Both the position numbers and the translations under genes were made by a program. Positions 16,863 through 23,447 of a DNA stretch of 38,394 bases are shown here, one piece after another. Location of the stretch: positions 1 to 38,394 of the forward strand of contig CAYNEO010000035.1 in NCBI GenBank assembly GCA_964396245.1, given 5' to 3'. Position 1 is the first letter of the stretch, and the number at the start of each line of letters is the position of its first letter. The DNA is from CAYNEO01 sp964396245 (lineage in GTDB: Bacteria; Zixibacteria; MSB-5A5; GN15; FEB-12). A model generated the notes under the pieces. It was not told the DNA's origin, made no database searches, and saw only the letters and a program-made list of their open reading frames with translations.

Positions 16863-16897
16863 AAAAAAACCCAAGCAGGTAGGTGGCCTGCCTGGGT
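16863..16897 (-). terminator. Terminator in the pgsA leader
   Basis: Minus strand: an 11-bp stem (16887-16897 with 16869-16879, one G-U pair), 7-nt loop, then seven T (16863-16869). It lies 130 bp upstream of pgsA and about 360 bp downstream of nrdJ, so it either ends a short RNA or attenuates the pgsA operon. Confidence 0.85.
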
Positions 16898-16943
16898 GGA
16901 CGATATTAGGTAATCCACAGAAAGAGTAACACTTTCCGATTGC
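16863..16943 (-). ncRNA. Candidate short RNA or attenuator leader upstream of pgsA
   Basis: The promoter at 16950-16977 would start transcription near 16943, and the terminator at 16863-16897 would end it after about 80 nt. A small hairpin AAAG/CTTT occurs near 16920-16935. No riboswitch class is recognised. It could be a stand-alone sRNA, or a conditional leader through which pgsA-pgpA-cinA-thpR is expressed. Confidence 0.45.
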
Positions 16944-16949
16944 ACCATC

Positions 16950-16977
16950 AATCTACGCATTTTTTCATTTTTGTCAA
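16950..16977 (-). promoter_or_regulatory. Sigma-70 type promoter upstream of pgsA
   Basis: Minus strand consensus TTGACA (16972-16977), 16-bp A-rich spacer, TAGATT (16950-16955). Confidence 0.7.
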
Positions 16978-17056
16978 GAAAAAAAACGCATTTTTGACCT
17001 GCCCGGGCCCGCCTGCCGCGGCAACTTAACTCACTAAAAGGGAATAACTTATAAAC

Positions 17057-17228
17057 GTCCCGGGCGACTTCCTGTCGTCATCCGTCACTTTTTTGACGGA
17101 TCTGAATGCCTTTTCGTTACACCATAGGCCCGGGACTACTGATACTTTACCGGTTTCCGCGATCACGCGGATTGCCGCGCCCTGAGCCGATTTTCAGGGC
17201 ATGGGCGCCGGGCGCTAACCCGACGCCC
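17057..17228. other. Structured intergenic element of consecutive perfect hairpins
   Basis: Four adjacent inverted-repeat units in 172 bp. Unit 1 is GTCCCGGGC (17057-17065) paired with GCCCGGGAC (17128-17136), enclosing a second perfect stem ATCCGTCA/TGACGGAT (17080-17087 with 17094-17101). Unit 2 is CCGCG/CGCGG (17157-17170). Unit 3 is GCCCTGA/TCAGGGC (17179-17200). Unit 4 is GGGCG/CGCCC (17203-17228). It lies 30 bp after the nrdJ stop codon, so it could be the nrdJ 3' UTR or a separate structured RNA on either strand. I do not recognise it as tmRNA, RNase P RNA, 6S RNA or a known riboswitch. The segment 16978-17056 holds nothing I can assign. Confidence 0.6.
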
Positions 17229-17258
17229 AACAGAGAAGGAGGTCTGTTTGGTTAAGAA

Positions 17259-20200
17259 TTAACTGCAACCACTCGTGGCGCCGCAGGTCGTGCACTTCAG
17301 GCAGGTTCCATTCCGTACCATCGTGAACTGCCCGCACTCACCACACATGTCGCCTTCGAATCCTTTCAGCCGAGCGTTACGGATTTTGAGCCTAAGTTCT
17401 CGTTGGCCTTCTTGACCATTTGACGGACCTTGTGTGCCGGCATACTCATAGACCGCCGACGGTTCCTGGTTCGAATGAGCTGCAGCCGTATTCTCCATCT
17501 GCTGACCACTACCGTTTCCTCCATGGCTATTGCCGTTGCCGCCGTCTGTGAACGGGAACTGCAAATGATCGGTGTGTATGTCATCCGGCTTTCTGCTGGC
17601 CGTGGTTACCTGTCCGGTTATCAGTGACGTGGCCGGTTCCTCGTCTTCGTACTCGATCGACTCACCGTCCGGTGTGCCCAGCGTATCCCCGCGAAGATCT
17701 TCGTCGGATACATGCGCAAGGTCGGTCCGGCCAAGATACGTGATCGCCAGCTCGCGGAAAATGTAGTCGATAATCGACGTGCTCATCTTGATCGACTTGT
17801 TGCCGCTGACCATGCCGTTCGGCTCGAACCGGCTGAACAGGAACGCCTCGACAAATTCCTCGAGCGGTACGCCGTGCTGCAATCCGAGAGAAATGGCAAT
17901 CGCGAAACAATTCATCAGCGACCGGAACGCCGCGCCCTCGCGGTGCATATCGAGAAATATCTCGCCCAGCGTACCGTCCGAATACTCTCCCGTCCGCAGG
18001 TACAGCTTGTGTCCGCCGATCGTGGCTTTCTGTGTGTATCCCGCGCGGCGATGCGGAAGTTTCCGGCGTTTCGCCAGGTAACGGTACACGATCTGCTGAC
18101 TCATTCTCTCGGCCGCCCGATCGACACTCATCTCCTCGCTCGACTCGTCATCGTCGACCAGCGTCGCACTGAGCGGCTGGCTGAGCTTTGACCCGTCGCG
18201 ATACAGCGCCACCGCCTTGTTCATCGTTTCCCATGCCAGCCGGTACGCCTTCTTGACGTCATCGATAGTTGCTTCGGCCGGCATGTTGATCGTTTTCGAT
18301 ATCGCCCCGGAAATAAACGGCTGGGCCGCCGCCATCATCCGTATGTGCGCCTCGTAACTGATGAACCGCGTGCCGGTTCGCCCGCAACGATTGGCACAGT
18401 CGAATATCGGCAGGTGCGCCGGCTTCAGGTGCGGCGCGTTCTCCAGCGTCATCGTCCCGCAGCAGAATTCGTTGGCCGTCTCGATCTGCTTGGCGGTGAA
18501 GCCCAGCTCGCGAAGCAGATTGAAATCCCACTGGTCGATGACCTTCTCGGAGAATCCGAGCGTGTCAGTGATGAATTCTTCGCCCAGGACGTGCTTGTTG
18601 AAAGCAAACGAAATATCGAAGACATGCTCGAGGTTGGACTCGATGTTTTCGAGCTCGGCCCCGGTGAACCCTTTTGCTTTCAGTGACTCGTGGTTGATAA
18701 ACGGGGCATTGCGCAAAGTTTTTCGGCCGGTGGCATAGGTGACGATCTCTCTGATCTGGTCGTCATCATAGCCCAGTCGCGACAATGCTACGGGGACAGA
18801 TCGGTTGATAATCTTGAAATATCCGCCACCGGCCAGTTTTTTGAATTTTACCAGCGCGAAATCCGGCTCGATACCGGTCGTATCGCAGTCCATCAGGAGC
18901 CCGATAGTGCCGGTCGGCGCGATAACCGACACCTGCGCGTTGCGGTAGCCGTATACCTCGCCCATCTCGGCGGCTTTGTCCCACACGGCCCGGGTCGTGG
19001 CAACGATGCTGTCCGGAAGATAATTCGGGTTGATGCCTTTCGGCTTGATTGTCAGACCCTCGTATTCCGACTTGTCGGCATTGTAGGCCGCCCGGCGATG
19101 GTTGTGCATGACTCGCAACATATGGTCGCGGTTGCGATAGAAACCGGGGAAGGGGCCGAGTTGCTTGGCCATCTCAGCCGATGTCGCGTACGCCTGACCC
19201 GTCAGCATGGCCGTCAGCGCGCCGCACCAGGCCTGCCCCTGCGGCGAATCATACGAAATCCCCATCTGCATGAGGACCGTGCCGAGATTCGCATACCCGA
19301 GACCCAGCGTGCGGAATTCATAACTCTTCTGAGCGATCGCTTTCGACGGAAACGACGCCATCAGGACCGAGATCTCCAGCACAATCGTCCAGACGCGGAT
19401 TGCGTGAAGGTAACCTTCGATATCGAACGTGCCGTCCTCGCAAATAAATTTCCCGAGATTCAGTGACGCCAGATTGCAGGCCGTGTCATCGAGAAACATG
19501 TATTCCGAACACGGATTGGAGGCATTGATACGGCCGTCCTCGGGACAGGTATGCCACTCGTTGATTGTGGTGTCGTACTGAAGCCCCGGATCGGCGCAGG
19601 CCCAAGCCGAGTAGCAGATGTCTTCCCACAATTGCGAGGCAGGCACTTCTTTGGCAACAGCGCTGTCGGTGCGGCGTCGCAACTGCCAATCGCCGCCTTC
19701 CTTCAAGGCTTCAAAGAAGCTGTTCGGCACTCGCAATGAGTTGTTGGAATTCTGTCCCGACACCGTGAGATACGCCTCGCTGTCCCAGTTGGTGTCGAGC
19801 TGCACGAACTCGATATCGTCGATACCCTGTGAGGCCAGCTCCAGCACTTTCTTGGCGTATTCCTGCGGCACCCCGTAATTGCGGGCCTGCCTCAGAGCCG
19901 ACTTGAGCTTCTTGTTCTTCTCCGGGTCAACTTCAAACACGCTCGAGCCGTTCGAGCCGGCGACACGGGCGGCCTCGAAGATATTCTTCAGCTGCCGGCG
20001 CATGATCCGGGAACCGGTGACAAGCGACGCCACCTTCTGCTCCTCGGTGACTTTCCACTTGATAAACAACTCGACATCGGGATGATCCAGGTCGAGACAA
20101 ACCATCTTGGCCGCCCGGCGGGTCGTACCGCCCGACTTGATAGCCCCGGCGGCGCGATCGCCGATCCGCAGGAACGACATCAGCCCCGATGAATTCCCGC

Positions 20201-20894
20201 CGCCCGAAAGCGGTTCGCCCTCGCCGCGGATATTGGAGAAGTTGGTGCCGGTGCCCGAGCCATACTTGAACAGACGCGCCTCGCGCATCCAGAGGTCCAT
20301 GATGCCGCCCTCGTTGACGAGGTCGTCGTTCACCGACTGAATGAAACAGGCATGGGGCTGAGGGTGCTTGTAGGCGTCCTCCGCCTGCGTCAGCGTATGC
20401 GTGTCCGGGTCGACATAATAATGACCCTGCGGTTTGCCGCTGATATTGTAGGCGTACTGAAGGCCGGTGTTGAACCACTGCGGCGAATTGGGGGCGGCTA
20501 TCTGGCCGGCCAGCATATAACGAAGCTCGTCGTAGAACGCCTCGGCATCCGCCGACGTATCGAAATATCCGTATTTCTCGCCCCATTGGCGCCAGCATCC
20601 GGCGAGCCGGTGAAACACCTGGCGCGAGTCAATCTCCCCGCCGGTGACCGGGTTGCCGTTCTCGTCGAATTTGGGATCGCCCTTCGCGTCGTACTGCGGT
20701 ACCCCGGCCTTCCGGAAATACTTCTGTGCGAGAATGTCGACCGCAACCTGCGACCAGCTCTCCGGCACCTCGATATTCTCGAGTCTGAATACCAGCGAAC
20801 CGTCCGGATTCTTGATTTCGCTCGTTCGTTTGGTGAAATTTATCCTGGAGTATGGCGACTCCCCCTCATGTGTGAAATGTCTGCCAATCTTCAA
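17259..20894 (-). CDS. nrdJ: Vitamin B12-dependent (class II) ribonucleoside-diphosphate reductase
   Basis: A 1211-aa adenosylcobalamin-dependent ribonucleotide reductase that makes deoxyribonucleotides independently of oxygen. Seen: SPQWFNTGLQYAY and HACFIQSVNDDL (redox Cys near residue 182), the NPCSEYMFLDDTACNLASLN active-site block (catalytic Asn, Cys and Glu, Cys near 461), and PTGTIGLLMDCDTTGIEPDF near 660. After about 950 comes a TSCPD-type domain (RRAGYTQKATIGGHKLYLRT ... GLQHGVPLEEFVEAFLFSRF). A low-complexity Gly/Asn/Gln linker follows, then a C-terminal zinc-ribbon-like Cys cluster (GECG ... CLKCTTCG). ATG 20894 is preceded by AGGAGGT at 11 bases. It has its own promoter with NrdR boxes and a long leader. 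No class I or III reductase is in the window. Confidence 0.97.
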   Translation of the reverse strand: MKIGRHFTHEGESPYSRINFTKRTSEIKNPDGSLVFRLENIEVPESWSQVAVDILAQKYFRKAGVPQYDAKGDPKFDENGNPVTGGEIDSRQVFHRLAGCWRQWGEKYGYFDTSADAEAFYDELRYMLAGQIAAPNSPQWFNTGLQYAYNISGKPQGHYYVDPDTHTLTQAEDAYKHPQPHACFIQSVNDDLVNEGGIMDLWMREARLFKYGSGTGTNFSNIRGEGEPLSGGGNSSGLMSFLRIGDRAAGAIKSGGTTRRAAKMVCLDLDHPDVELFIKWKVTEEQKVASLVTGSRIMRRQLKNIFEAARVAGSNGSSVFEVDPEKNKKLKSALRQARNYGVPQEYAKKVLELASQGIDDIEFVQLDTNWDSEAYLTVSGQNSNNSLRVPNSFFEALKEGGDWQLRRRTDSAVAKEVPASQLWEDICYSAWACADPGLQYDTTINEWHTCPEDGRINASNPCSEYMFLDDTACNLASLNLGKFICEDGTFDIEGYLHAIRVWTIVLEISVLMASFPSKAIAQKSYEFRTLGLGYANLGTVLMQMGISYDSPQGQAWCGALTAMLTGQAYATSAEMAKQLGPFPGFYRNRDHMLRVMHNHRRAAYNADKSEYEGLTIKPKGINPNYLPDSIVATTRAVWDKAAEMGEVYGYRNAQVSVIAPTGTIGLLMDCDTTGIEPDFALVKFKKLAGGGYFKIINRSVPVALSRLGYDDDQIREIVTYATGRKTLRNAPFINHESLKAKGFTGAELENIESNLEHVFDISFAFNKHVLGEEFITDTLGFSEKVIDQWDFNLLRELGFTAKQIETANEFCCGTMTLENAPHLKPAHLPIFDCANRCGRTGTRFISYEAHIRMMAAAQPFISGAISKTINMPAEATIDDVKKAYRLAWETMNKAVALYRDGSKLSQPLSATLVDDDESSEEMSVDRAAERMSQQIVYRYLAKRRKLPHRRAGYTQKATIGGHKLYLRTGEYSDGTLGEIFLDMHREGAAFRSLMNCFAIAISLGLQHGVPLEEFVEAFLFSRFEPNGMVSGNKSIKMSTSIIDYIFRELAITYLGRTDLAHVSDEDLRGDTLGTPDGESIEYEDEEPATSLITGQVTTASRKPDDIHTDHLQFPFTDGGNGNSHGGNGSGQQMENTAAAHSNQEPSAVYEYAGTQGPSNGQEGQRELRLKIRNARLKGFEGDMCGECGQFTMVRNGTCLKCTTCGATSGCS

Positions 20895-21066
20895 GTCTAA
20901 CCTCCTGTTGCTAATCCCCTCGACAGCTCAGGAATTACCAATACCGCCATTCCTTCGGCACGTATTTCGGATACCCTTGAACTTCAGCGGGTGAAAAATC
21001 CCTATATCATTTCTGCCTGCTACCCCGTGCTCCGGCTTGACCTCATGTGGGAGTAGGCTCGCAAGA
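20895..21066 (-). other. Long 5' leader of nrdJ
   Basis: If transcription starts near 21066, the leader is about 172 nt. On the minus strand it contains two very short frames (an 8-codon one starting with ATG near 21045 and an ATG-ATA-stop) and a 23-codon stop-bounded stretch (20935-21006) reading ...EVQGYPKYVPKEWRYW. That stretch has codon use like the local genes but no start codon. I could not fit a cobalamin riboswitch, although the enzyme needs adenosylcobalamin. It may be a gene remnant, a regulatory leader, or chance. Confidence 0.4.
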
Positions 21067-21068
21067 GG

Positions 21069-21084
21069 ACACAATATATTGTGT
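21069..21084 (-). promoter_or_regulatory. NrdR box 1 (overlaps nrdJ -10)
   Basis: ACACAATATATTGTGT, a perfect 16-bp palindrome that matches the NrdR consensus. It covers the nrdJ -10 element, as expected for the NrdR repressor that controls ribonucleotide reductase genes in response to ATP/dATP. Confidence 0.88.
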
Positions 21085-21100
21085 GTAGAACCTCCCGCAA
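21073..21100 (-). promoter_or_regulatory. nrdJ promoter
   Basis: Minus strand TTGCGG (21095-21100), 16-bp spacer, TATATT (21073-21078). The -10 lies inside NrdR box 1. The predicted start is near 21066. Confidence 0.65.
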
Positions 21101-21116
21101 CTACTAAAAATTGTGC
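21101..21116 (-). promoter_or_regulatory. NrdR box 2 (degenerate)
   Basis: A 16-mer matching box 1 at 10 of 16 positions, with the TTGTG half intact. Start-to-start distance from box 1 is 32 bp, three helical turns, the usual spacing of tandem NrdR boxes. Confidence 0.6.
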
Positions 21117-21603
21117 TTTCCTGAAAAAAATCGTATTCTCTTGATTCTCAGGGGGTAACAGTTTTGATTTTCCCGCCGGTTTTGGCCCCTGTCCGGTTCG
21201 GTTAGGATTCTGTAAGAAATCAACTATTCTAATCCGCTATCTCTTAGAGCCTTAGAGAACGTCTACTTGTTAATGCAGGATTGATCGAGAACCATCATCA
21301 TTCTCACAACCCGCATCCTTCGATATCATAATGAATTACGAAGCTCTTCACAAGTTATATACACAATTTCCACAATCGCTGTTGATAACTTCAGCTTACG
21401 CACCCGCCGGTCACACCTGGATATCCGTCTTTCGACCGGTTTGCCGAAAACAGAATGCCTCTGCGAAGCCGCGCGTCCACCCTTCATTATATAAGCAATC
21501 GCAGAAATACCACCACCCTCCGGTCGCTCTAACATGGAGAACTTAGACCTAACTTCGCAATAATCCCATCAGCGCGGGAACCCGGCGGGCTCCGACCTGT
21601 TGG
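21117..21603. other. Intergenic region between nrdJ and ctaB, rest of gap
   Basis: Besides the DnaA-like cluster, this stretch is AT-rich (A-tract GAAAAAAA near 21124) and holds no supported gene. A TTATATAA element lies near 21490 but no matching -35 is clear, so the ctaB promoter is not placed. Confidence 0.5.
21357..21388 (+). promoter_or_regulatory. Cluster of three DnaA-box-like 9-mers
   Basis: ATATACACA (21357-21365, one mismatch to TTATACACA), ATTTCCACA (21366-21374, two mismatches to TTATCCACA), and on the minus strand TTATCAACA (21380-21388, one mismatch). The three sites are packed in 32 bp. They lie in an AT-rich gap where gene direction switches, compatible with an origin or with DnaA control of nrdJ. 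No dnaA, dnaN, gyrB or gidA is nearby. Confidence 0.4.
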
Positions 21604-22560
21604 ATGAAATACGATTTCAATGCTGGCATCTCGAGTCCGGGGACATTATCTTGGTTCGTGCAAATGAGTGACACATCGATAACCGCAACAGTGCGAAGCT
21701 ACTTCCAACTCACCAAGCCCACCATCATGCTGTTGGTAGTTTTTACCGGCGTCGCCGCCCTCGTGATCGAGGGGAGTATGCTCTCGCACCCGTTCAGGTT
21801 CATACTGTTCATGACCGGGCTGTATCTCACCGGCGGCAGCGCCAACGCCCTTAATCAGTATTTCGAACGCGAGGTCGATGCCCGCATGGTGCGCACGATG
21901 AAGCGGCGGCCGCTGCCGCTAAATCAAATCAGCGCGCCCCGCGCACTTGTCTTTTCGGTAGCCATCGGGATAATCGGTGTGGTCCTGTTCGCCATCGTCT
22001 TCAACTGGTTGACTGCGGTGCTGTCGATGGCAACCATTCTCTTTTACAGCCTGTTTTATACACTCTATCTCAAGCCGCGCACGGCGCAGAACATCGTCAT
22101 AGGCGGCGCCGCCGGCGCCATGTCGCCGATAGGCGCGTGGGCGGCGGCGACCGGCTCGGTCTCCACCCTGCCGCTCCTGATGTTTCTCATTGTCTTCTTG
22201 TGGACACCGCCGCACTTCTGGGCGCTGGCTCTCTTCTGCAAAGACGACTATGTCAAGACGCGGTTGCCGATGATGCCGGTTGTCAAGGGGGATGCTCGTA
22301 CCCTGAACCAGATTCTCTGGTATTCGATAGTGCTGGTGCTTGTCAGTATTGTGCCGCTCTTCTATGGTGCGGGAGTGATGTATTTCGTCGCTGCGCTCGT
22401 GCTCGGCGGCTTGCTGGTTGAAAAAGTTCTCAAGGCCCGACAACGTCGCGATGAAGGATCGTTTCGCGCGTTATTCGGCTTTTCGATAATTTATCTGTTT
22501 GCCCTGTTTGCGGTCATGGTGGCCGACGCCCTGCTTCCATGGGGACATCTGCTCGGCTGA
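21604..22560 (+). CDS. ctaB: Protoheme IX farnesyltransferase (heme O synthase)
   Basis: UbiA-type integral membrane prenyltransferase that adds a farnesyl group to heme B to form heme O, the precursor of heme A for the oxidase encoded downstream. The first Asp-rich motif is NALNQYFEREVDARMVRTM and the second is KDDYVKTRLPMMPVVKGDA; TVRSYFQLTKPTIMLLVVFT is the usual N-terminal helix. The open frame starts at ATG 21604 (318 aa), but ATG 21664 (MSDTSITATVRSYF, 298 aa) aligns better with the family; neither has a good Shine-Dalgarno. It is separated from actA by 239 bp containing a promoter, so it may be its own unit, but its role ties it to the cluster. Confidence 0.95.
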   Translation: MKYDFNAGISSPGTLSWFVQMSDTSITATVRSYFQLTKPTIMLLVVFTGVAALVIEGSMLSHPFRFILFMTGLYLTGGSANALNQYFEREVDARMVRTMKRRPLPLNQISAPRALVFSVAIGIIGVVLFAIVFNWLTAVLSMATILFYSLFYTLYLKPRTAQNIVIGGAAGAMSPIGAWAAATGSVSTLPLLMFLIVFLWTPPHFWALALFCKDDYVKTRLPMMPVVKGDARTLNQILWYSIVLVLVSIVPLFYGAGVMYFVAALVLGGLLVEKVLKARQRRDEGSFRALFGFSIIYLFALFAVMVADALLPWGHLLG

Positions 22561-22659
22561 GCGGGCTTGCTCGCCACGCCGGGTTTTAGCGAATAGCGAT
22601 GAAACGGCGGACAGACAGGTATTCGTGGTCAACGTGGAACAAAAAAGTCTACTTATAGA

Positions 22660-22688
22660 TTGACAGCGTAGATATTTTGTGCTATTTT
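22660..22688 (+). promoter_or_regulatory. Sigma-70 type promoter of the act-cox cluster
   Basis: Consensus TTGACA (22660-22665), 17-bp spacer, TATTTT (22683-22688). The predicted start near 22695 leaves about 105 nt before actA. It is the only good promoter seen for the respiratory genes that follow. Confidence 0.72.
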
Positions 22689-22799
22689 CACCGACCGTCG
22701 TAACGGATATGCGCCGTGCGGGGCTTTCCGGCGATCCGTTCGCGTTCATGAACATTAATTAGCAAAGGCATCGGGATTCAACGGTAAGGAACCGGGCAG

Positions 22800-23447
22800 T
22801 TGGCGCAGATTTTTCCCAGGTGGACCAACAAGCTTCCTCTCGTGATCGGTATCGGGGGAGTTATTCTGGCTATCGTACTCGTATGGGGCGTGTGGTACTA
22901 TTTCTCTCCCAAGTATACCGATGTCGGCTACCGTCCGGTACAGCCGGTTCCATACAGCCACAAACTGCACGCCGGTGATCTCGGCATCGACTGCCGCTAT
23001 TGCCATACGACCGTTGAAGTATCCGCGTGGGCCAATGTCCCGCCGACTCAAACCTGCATGAACTGCCACAAGCTGATTCTGCCTGAAAGCGAGAAGCTGC
23101 TGCCGGTCCGCGAATCATATGCCACCGGCAAGCCGATCGAATGGATCCGCGTCCACCATATACCGGACTTCGCCTATTTCAACCACAGCGCGCATCTTCG
23201 CGCCGGCGTCGGTTGCGCCAGCTGTCACGGTAACGTGGCGCAGATGGAAGTTATCCAGCAGGTCCAGCCGCTCAGCATGGGCTGGTGCCTCGACTGTCAC
23301 CGGAAACCGGACATGCACCTGCGCCCGCACGACCAGATCACCAACATGGAATGGACGCCGCCCGAAGACCAGATGTCATTTGCCAAACGAATCAAGGAAG
23401 AGTTGCAGATCAAACCACCCGTGGATTGCTCCGGATGTCACCGATGA
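22800..23447 (+). CDS. actA: Alternative complex III subunit ActA, pentaheme cytochrome c
   Basis: Membrane-anchored multiheme cytochrome c of alternative complex III (ACIII), a quinol:electron-acceptor oxidoreductase that replaces the bc1 complex. The 215-aa protein has one N-terminal transmembrane helix (LPLVIGIGGVILAIVLVWGV) and five C-x2-CH heme sites: CRYCH (about 65), CMNCH (86), CASCH (139), CLDCH (164) and CSGCH (210). TTG at 22800 is the start; no ATG or GTG lies before the conserved region. The stop overlaps the actB ATG (ATGA). Confidence 0.95.
   Translation: MAQIFPRWTNKLPLVIGIGGVILAIVLVWGVWYYFSPKYTDVGYRPVQPVPYSHKLHAGDLGIDCRYCHTTVEVSAWANVPPTQTCMNCHKLILPESEKLLPVRESYATGKPIEWIRVHHIPDFAYFNHSAHLRAGVGCASCHGNVAQMEVIQQVQPLSMGWCLDCHRKPDMHLRPHDQITNMEWTPPEDQMSFAKRIKEELQIKPPVDCSGCHR

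Noticed and set aside
16730..16960. 76-codon frame ending at pgsA that could be a leader peptide
   Set aside because: It would be translated through the terminator hairpin, has no ribosome-binding site, and shows no run of regulatory codons.
17057..17136. tRNA-like cloverleaf
   Set aside because: The outer 9-bp stem and inner arms suggest a cloverleaf of about 80 nt, but there is no T-arm GTTCGA-type loop, no proper anticodon stem and no fit to tRNA spacing on either strand.
18690..19466. 258-codon plus-strand open frame antisense to nrdJ
   Set aside because: It is complementary to the conserved catalytic core of nrdJ and has no domain of its own.
20936..21057. Plus-strand similarity to the 3' part of 5S rRNA (CATGTGGGAGTAGG) and minus-strand similarity to the SRP RNA core (GGTCAAGCCGGAGCA)
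   Set aside because: Only short stretches match. The terminal helix of 5S and the GNRA-type loop with symmetric internal loop of SRP RNA cannot be formed, so no RNA gene is called.
20895..21066. Cobalamin riboswitch in the nrdJ leader
   Set aside because: No GCCACTG core or B12 box in the right order. The one weak resemblance lies at the 5' end of the leader, where the B12 box should not be.
23285..23443. Upstream extension of actB
   Set aside because: These residues are an out-of-frame read of actA heme-binding sequence. The ATG at 23444 overlaps the actA stop in the usual coupled manner.
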